A stretch of 10,000 nt of DNA from Candidatus Hydrogenedens sp. (GTDB taxonomy: Bacteria; Hydrogenedentota; Hydrogenedentia; Hydrogenedentales; Hydrogenedentaceae): contig JAIWNQ010000192.1 in assembly GCA_020216745.1 (NCBI GenBank), positions 1 through 10,000 of the forward strand, in the 5' to 3' direction. Positions 6,827 to 10,000 of the stretch are shown here, piece after piece; the first letter of the stretch is position 1, and each line of letters begins with the position of its first letter. Below the pieces are notes generated by a model. It saw only the letters and a program-made list of their open reading frames with translations. It was not told the origin of the DNA and did not search any database. The position numbers and the translations under genes were made by a program.

Positions 6827-7594
6827 ATGAAGAATAAAAAAGAGACATCAAACATATATATCGGCACCAGTGGTTGGAGTTATCCACATTGGGCTAAAGG
6901 TGTCTTTTATCCCAAATCTGTACCCACACAAAACTGGTTAATATACTACGCCTCCATATTTAATGCAGTTGAAGTAAATTCTACCTTTTATCGACTGCCC
7001 AATCCCTCTCTATTAAAAAAATGGCTCGATATTACACCTACCAATTTTATGTTCTCTATTAAAATCTGGCGTCGAATATCTCATGATTTGCGATTAAAAA
7101 ATGTCCCTAAAGAAATTGATGATTTTTATCAATCGGTTCTACCTTTGCAAGAAAAAATAAAAGTATATTTATTACAGACACCTCCTTCTTTCATACCAGA
7201 TATAAATTTATTAGATGAATTTCTCTGTGCATGGTCAGAACGATTTACAAATTCCTTGCTGGCAGTAGAATTGCGAAACAAAAAATGTTTCCATGAAGAG
7301 ATATTCAATGTAATGAGCAAGCACAATGTATCCTTGTGTTTAGAGGATTATAAAGGTTGCGAAATTGACGATGTCATTACAGCAAATTGGATATACATTC
7401 GCAAACATGGGTCAACAGGCAGGTATCAGGGAGAATATACACAACAGCAATTAAAATCAGAGGCAGAAAAAATAAAACAATGGGTTACCGAAAGTAAAGA
7501 GGTCTTCATCTTTTTTAATAACGATTTTGGTGGGTATGCTCCTAAAAATGCATTGCAATTAATAGAACTTATAAAAAATATAAAGAGGATGTAA
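6827..7594 (+). CDS. DUF72/YecE family protein
   Basis: A 255-residue TIM-barrel-like protein of the DUF72 (YecE) family, complete by length. Family landmarks in order: IGTSGWSYPHW (12-22), VEVNSTFYRLP (48-58), FSIKIWRRISHDLRL (76-90, usually FAVK...ITH..RL), LLQTPPSF (115-122), AVELRN (146-151), YIRKHGS (190-196) and FFNNDFGGYAPKNA (229-242). The function of the family is not firmly known. The 112-base gap after the DUF1638 gene contains TATAAT (6786-6791) but no good -35 box at the usual spacing, so the gene is either read through from the operon or has a weak promoter of its own. No clear ribosome site precedes the ATG, as with the previous gene. The stop codon lies inside the hairpin of a terminator. 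Confidence 0.92.
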   Translation: MKNKKETSNIYIGTSGWSYPHWAKGVFYPKSVPTQNWLIYYASIFNAVEVNSTFYRLPNPSLLKKWLDITPTNFMFSIKIWRRISHDLRLKNVPKEIDDFYQSVLPLQEKIKVYLLQTPPSFIPDINLLDEFLCAWSERFTNSLLAVELRNKKCFHEEIFNVMSKHNVSLCLEDYKGCEIDDVITANWIYIRKHGSTGRYQGEYTQQQLKSEAEKIKQWVTESKEVFIFFNNDFGGYAPKNALQLIELIKNIKRM

Positions 7595-7624
7595 GAACAT
7601 TACATCCCCTTTACTTATTTTTTT
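7582..7624. terminator. Bidirectional intrinsic terminator between convergent genes
   Basis: GGATGTAA (7587-7594), loop GAACA, TTACATCC (7600-7607); with one A-C mismatch the stem extends through AAAG/CTTT to 13 positions (7582-7612). On the plus strand it is followed by ACTTATTTTTTT; on the minus strand by ATATTTTTTATAAG. The stop codon of the DUF72 gene is part of the stem. It separates the plus-strand operon from the convergent oxidoreductase genes, whose last stop is at 7638. Confidence 0.85.
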
Positions 7625-7637
7625 AATCTGTTACCTT

Positions 7638-8882
7638 TTATCCTTCTCGGATTTCTCGTTTCTCAGGGTCATAAATGTGCCGTTTACCAGTATCATAGGC
7701 AATCATTGCCATAATACATGCCACCGAATGCTGATACCCCGCATCTATATTTGCATTGGGTTCGTTTCCATTCCGCATACATTGTAACCAATCTAAAATA
7801 TGGTCAGGACGTTCTACAGGCTCAATTTCTATTTTTTCCTTTAAAGCGTCCGTTTTTGTAAATGCACCATCAGGCAATAAAATCGGGTTGTTCCAATCCT
7901 CTAAGTCCATCAAACCTTGGTTCCCGAAAATCTTAAATGAATTACCCGCACCGTTACCAAAATTTGTTGAATAGGAGACCATAAATCCTTCTGGATATGT
8001 CCATAACACTTGAATATGGTCAGGACAAGAAAAATTATACTTATCCTTCCACGTGTAAATACCGCCAGAACAAACAGCCGTTTTAGGGAATTTTGCCCCT
8101 GTGATGTAATGGACAAGGTCAATAAAATGACTACCCCATCCTGGTATCGCACCATCTGAAAATTCACGATACCCATACCAACCAGAGCAAAATACAGGGT
8201 CAAAAGGTTTGTCTGTTACACCAGAAGTAAATTCCTTCCAGTTAACATCTTCTGGTTTCAGGTCTTCACGAATACGCGGATACCAATATGGTTGAGAAGC
8301 GTTTCGACATTGTTCTACACGGCTTACAGTACCAAGAATACCCGTTTTATAAACTTCTTTTGCTCCAGTAAAACTGGGATAACTCCGCAATTGTGTCCCT
8401 ATCTGAACAACAACCTTGTTTTCCTTTACCGCATCATAGGCAGATATGAGTTCTTTCATATTCTTTGCCAGCGGTTTCTCACAATATGCATGCTTCTTTG
8501 CCTTTGCAGATGCTTCTAAATGAAGACAATGCACATGGTCTGCAGACGCAATGACTACCGCATCTACCTTCGCCTTTGTCAAAAGGTCTTGATACGATTC
8601 AAATTGTTGTGGGTCTTTCCCATACACATCTTTTACCATCTTAGCCATTTGTTCCCGTTTCTCTTTCCAAGGATCACAAATAGCAACAATTTCTACATTC
8701 TCTTTTTCACGATAAGCATTGATTTGTTCAAAATGAGCATGAGACCTACCTCCGCAACCTATCATTCCGATAGCGATACGGTCATTCGCTCCCGCAATGC
8801 GAGAATAACTCAACGCAGAAAGAGTTACCGCAGTCCCAATCCCTGCTGTCTTAAGAAACTCACGACGTGTCTTTGGTTCCAT
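7638..8882 (-). CDS. Tat-exported Gfo/Idh/MocA family oxidoreductase
   Basis: A 414-residue NAD(P)-dependent sugar/polyol dehydrogenase-like protein. Residues 1-32 form a twin-arginine signal (KTRREFLK at 4-11, a hydrophobic stretch, then an AGA-type cleavage site near 30-32). The Rossmann motif IGMIGCGGRSH (38-48), the strand end VAICDP (66-71) and the family motif CEKPLA (134-139, catalytic Lys136) follow; SHFIDLVHY (251-259) supplies the Asp/His region of the active site. The C-terminal alpha/beta domain runs to the end. The substrate cannot be told; relatives act on sugars, inositols and derivatives, and Tat-exported forms resemble glucose-fructose oxidoreductase, which keeps its cofactor bound. 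AAGGAG 7 bases upstream supports the start. It lies 21 bases downstream of a close paralogue and is probably co-transcribed with it; the terminator at 7582-7612 ends the transcript. Confidence 0.93.
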   Translation of the reverse strand: MEPKTRREFLKTAGIGTAVTLSALSYSRIAGANDRIAIGMIGCGGRSHAHFEQINAYREKENVEIVAICDPWKEKREQMAKMVKDVYGKDPQQFESYQDLLTKAKVDAVVIASADHVHCLHLEASAKAKKHAYCEKPLAKNMKELISAYDAVKENKVVVQIGTQLRSYPSFTGAKEVYKTGILGTVSRVEQCRNASQPYWYPRIREDLKPEDVNWKEFTSGVTDKPFDPVFCSGWYGYREFSDGAIPGWGSHFIDLVHYITGAKFPKTAVCSGGIYTWKDKYNFSCPDHIQVLWTYPEGFMVSYSTNFGNGAGNSFKIFGNQGLMDLEDWNNPILLPDGAFTKTDALKEKIEIEPVERPDHILDWLQCMRNGNEPNANIDAGYQHSVACIMAMIAYDTGKRHIYDPEKREIREG

Positions 8883-8903
8883 AGTTTTTCTCCTTAAAAT
8901 TAT

Positions 8904-10000
8904 TTATCCTTCACGGATTTCTCGTTTTGAATGGTCATAGATTTGCCGTTTACCCGTATCATAAGCAATCATTGCCATAATACATGCTACTGCATGTTGA
9001 TAACCCGCATCAATATTCGCATTAGGTTCATTCCCACTTCGCATACTTTGCAACCAATCCAAAATATGGTCAGCACGTTCCACAGGCTCTATTTCAACCT
9101 TCTCCTTAAGGGCATCCGTTTTCGTAAATGCACCATCAGGAAGCAAAATAGGATTATTCCAATCTTGAAGGTCCATCAATCCCTGATTCCCGAAAATCTT
9201 AAACGAATTACCTGCACCATTGCCAAAGTTAGTAGAATAGGACACCATAAACCCTTCAGGATATTTCCATAACACCTGAATATGGTCAGGACAGGTAAAT
9301 TTATACTCATCTTTCCATGTATAGGTATCACCAGAACATACCGCACTTTCTGGAAATTGAGCACCTGTAATGTAATGCACCAAATCTATAAAATGACTTC
9401 CCCATTGTGGGATAGGGCCATCTGAAAAATCACGGTAGCCATACCAAGCAGAACATAACACAGGGTCAAAAGGCTTATCGGTAACACCTGCGGTAAATTC
9501 CTTCCAATTAACATCTGACGGATTTAAATCTGTAACAATTTTCGAATACCAATACGGTTTATTCCCATTCCTGCATTGCTCTACTCTACCTACTTTACCA
9601 AGAATACCTGATTTATATACTTCACGTGCACCTGTAAAACTGGGATAACTCCGCAATTGCGTTCCTATTTGAACTATAACTTTATTGTCCTTAACTGCAT
9701 CGTATGCAGAGATAAGTTCTTTCATATGGTTCGCCAATGGCTTCTCACAGTAGGCATGCTTCTTCATTTTTGCTGAGGCTTCCAACTGTCGAGCATGCAC
9801 ATGGTCCGCAGAAGCAATCACCACTGCATCCACATTCGCCTTAGATAAAAGGTCTTGATACGATTCAAACTGCTTCGGTTCTTTACCAAAAACATCCTTC
9901 ACCATTTTTGCCATTTTCTCCCGTTTTTCTTTCCACGGGTCGCAAACCGCAATAATTTCCACATTTTCCTTGTCTTTATAAGCACTGATTTGCTTGAAAT
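8904..10000 (-). CDS. Gfo/Idh/MocA family oxidoreductase, paralogue, 5' end outside window
   Basis: The frame stays open to the right edge (first whole codon at 9998-9996). The in-frame GTG at 9962-9960 is not the start: the residues before it (FKQISAYKDKEN) align with residues 51-62 of the downstream paralogue, so about 50 N-terminal residues, including any Tat signal and the Rossmann glycine motif, are missing. Visible landmarks are IIAVCDPWKEK, AYCEKPLA with the catalytic Lys, GTQLRSYPSF and SHFIDLVHY. Identity to the 7638-8882 protein is about 85% by eye (roughly 53 differences in 353 positions). Long identical protein stretches carry many synonymous base changes, so this is an old tandem duplication kept under purifying selection. 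Differences cluster in HVHARQLE (HVHCLHLE in the other copy), YSKIVTDLNPSD and the segment around GDTYTWKDEYKFTC, suggesting different substrate fit. It is first of the pair, with a 21-base gap. Confidence 0.93.
   Translation of the reverse strand, partial: FKQISAYKDKENVEIIAVCDPWKEKREKMAKMVKDVFGKEPKQFESYQDLLSKANVDAVVIASADHVHARQLEASAKMKKHAYCEKPLANHMKELISAYDAVKDNKVIVQIGTQLRSYPSFTGAREVYKSGILGKVGRVEQCRNGNKPYWYSKIVTDLNPSDVNWKEFTAGVTDKPFDPVLCSAWYGYRDFSDGPIPQWGSHFIDLVHYITGAQFPESAVCSGDTYTWKDEYKFTCPDHIQVLWKYPEGFMVSYSTNFGNGAGNSFKIFGNQGLMDLQDWNNPILLPDGAFTKTDALKEKVEIEPVERADHILDWLQSMRSGNEPNANIDAGYQHAVACIMAMIAYDTGKRQIYDHSKREIREG

Noticed and set aside
7756..9364. Several ORFs of 62 to 125 codons opposite or out of frame with the oxidoreductase pair
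   Set aside because: They recur at matching places in both paralogues (for example 7910-8203 and 9176-9364), as expected for shadows of duplicated genes, and lack independent features.
9960..9962. GTG as start codon of the right-hand oxidoreductase
   Set aside because: The frame continues upstream to the window edge and aligns with the paralogue, so the real start lies beyond 10000.

Overview
The window is AT-rich and gene-dense. It comes from a bacterium with lipoproteins, Tat-exported oxidoreductases and BACON-type surface domains. This mix is typical of Planctomycetes/Verrucomicrobia/Lentisphaerae-like or Candidatus Hydrogenedentes-like heterotrophs. The lineage guess is inference from gene content, since no rRNA or other phylogenetic marker is present.

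Layout. (1) Positions 1-2664, minus strand, three genes in one direction: a 63-codon ORF with a strong ribosome binding site but no recognised family, a small leucine-rich-repeat lipoprotein, and a large lipoprotein built of repeated BACON-like beta domains that runs off the left edge. The last of these covers 1-1748 without interruption. (2) Positions 2665-3162: a divergent AT-rich regulatory region. It holds a minus-strand promoter candidate, two near-identical 15/16-bp repeats and, on the plus strand, a promoter whose -10 box abuts a perfect 19-bp inverted repeat. (3) Positions 3163-7594, plus strand: a CsoR/CstR-family repressor; an 813-residue fusion of CoA-disulfide-reductase-like flavoprotein, rhodanese, TusA and DsrE-like domains; a DUF1638 protein; and a DUF72/YecE protein. 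A hairpin with T-rich flanks on both sides closes this set. (4) Positions 7638-10000, minus strand: two tandem Gfo/Idh/MocA oxidoreductase paralogues, about 85% identical by eye. The downstream one has a Tat signal; the upstream one is cut by the right edge.

How they fit together. The central operon reads as a self-regulated reactive-sulfur module. A thiol-based repressor probably binds the inverted repeat over its own transcription start. The fusion enzyme places a reductase, a persulfide-generating domain and two sulfur carriers on one chain. DUF1638, with three cysteines, follows 27 bases later and may share the pathway. The oxidoreductase pair probably acts on sugars or related polyols at or outside the cytoplasmic membrane. 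The lipoprotein cluster probably faces the cell surface or periplasm.
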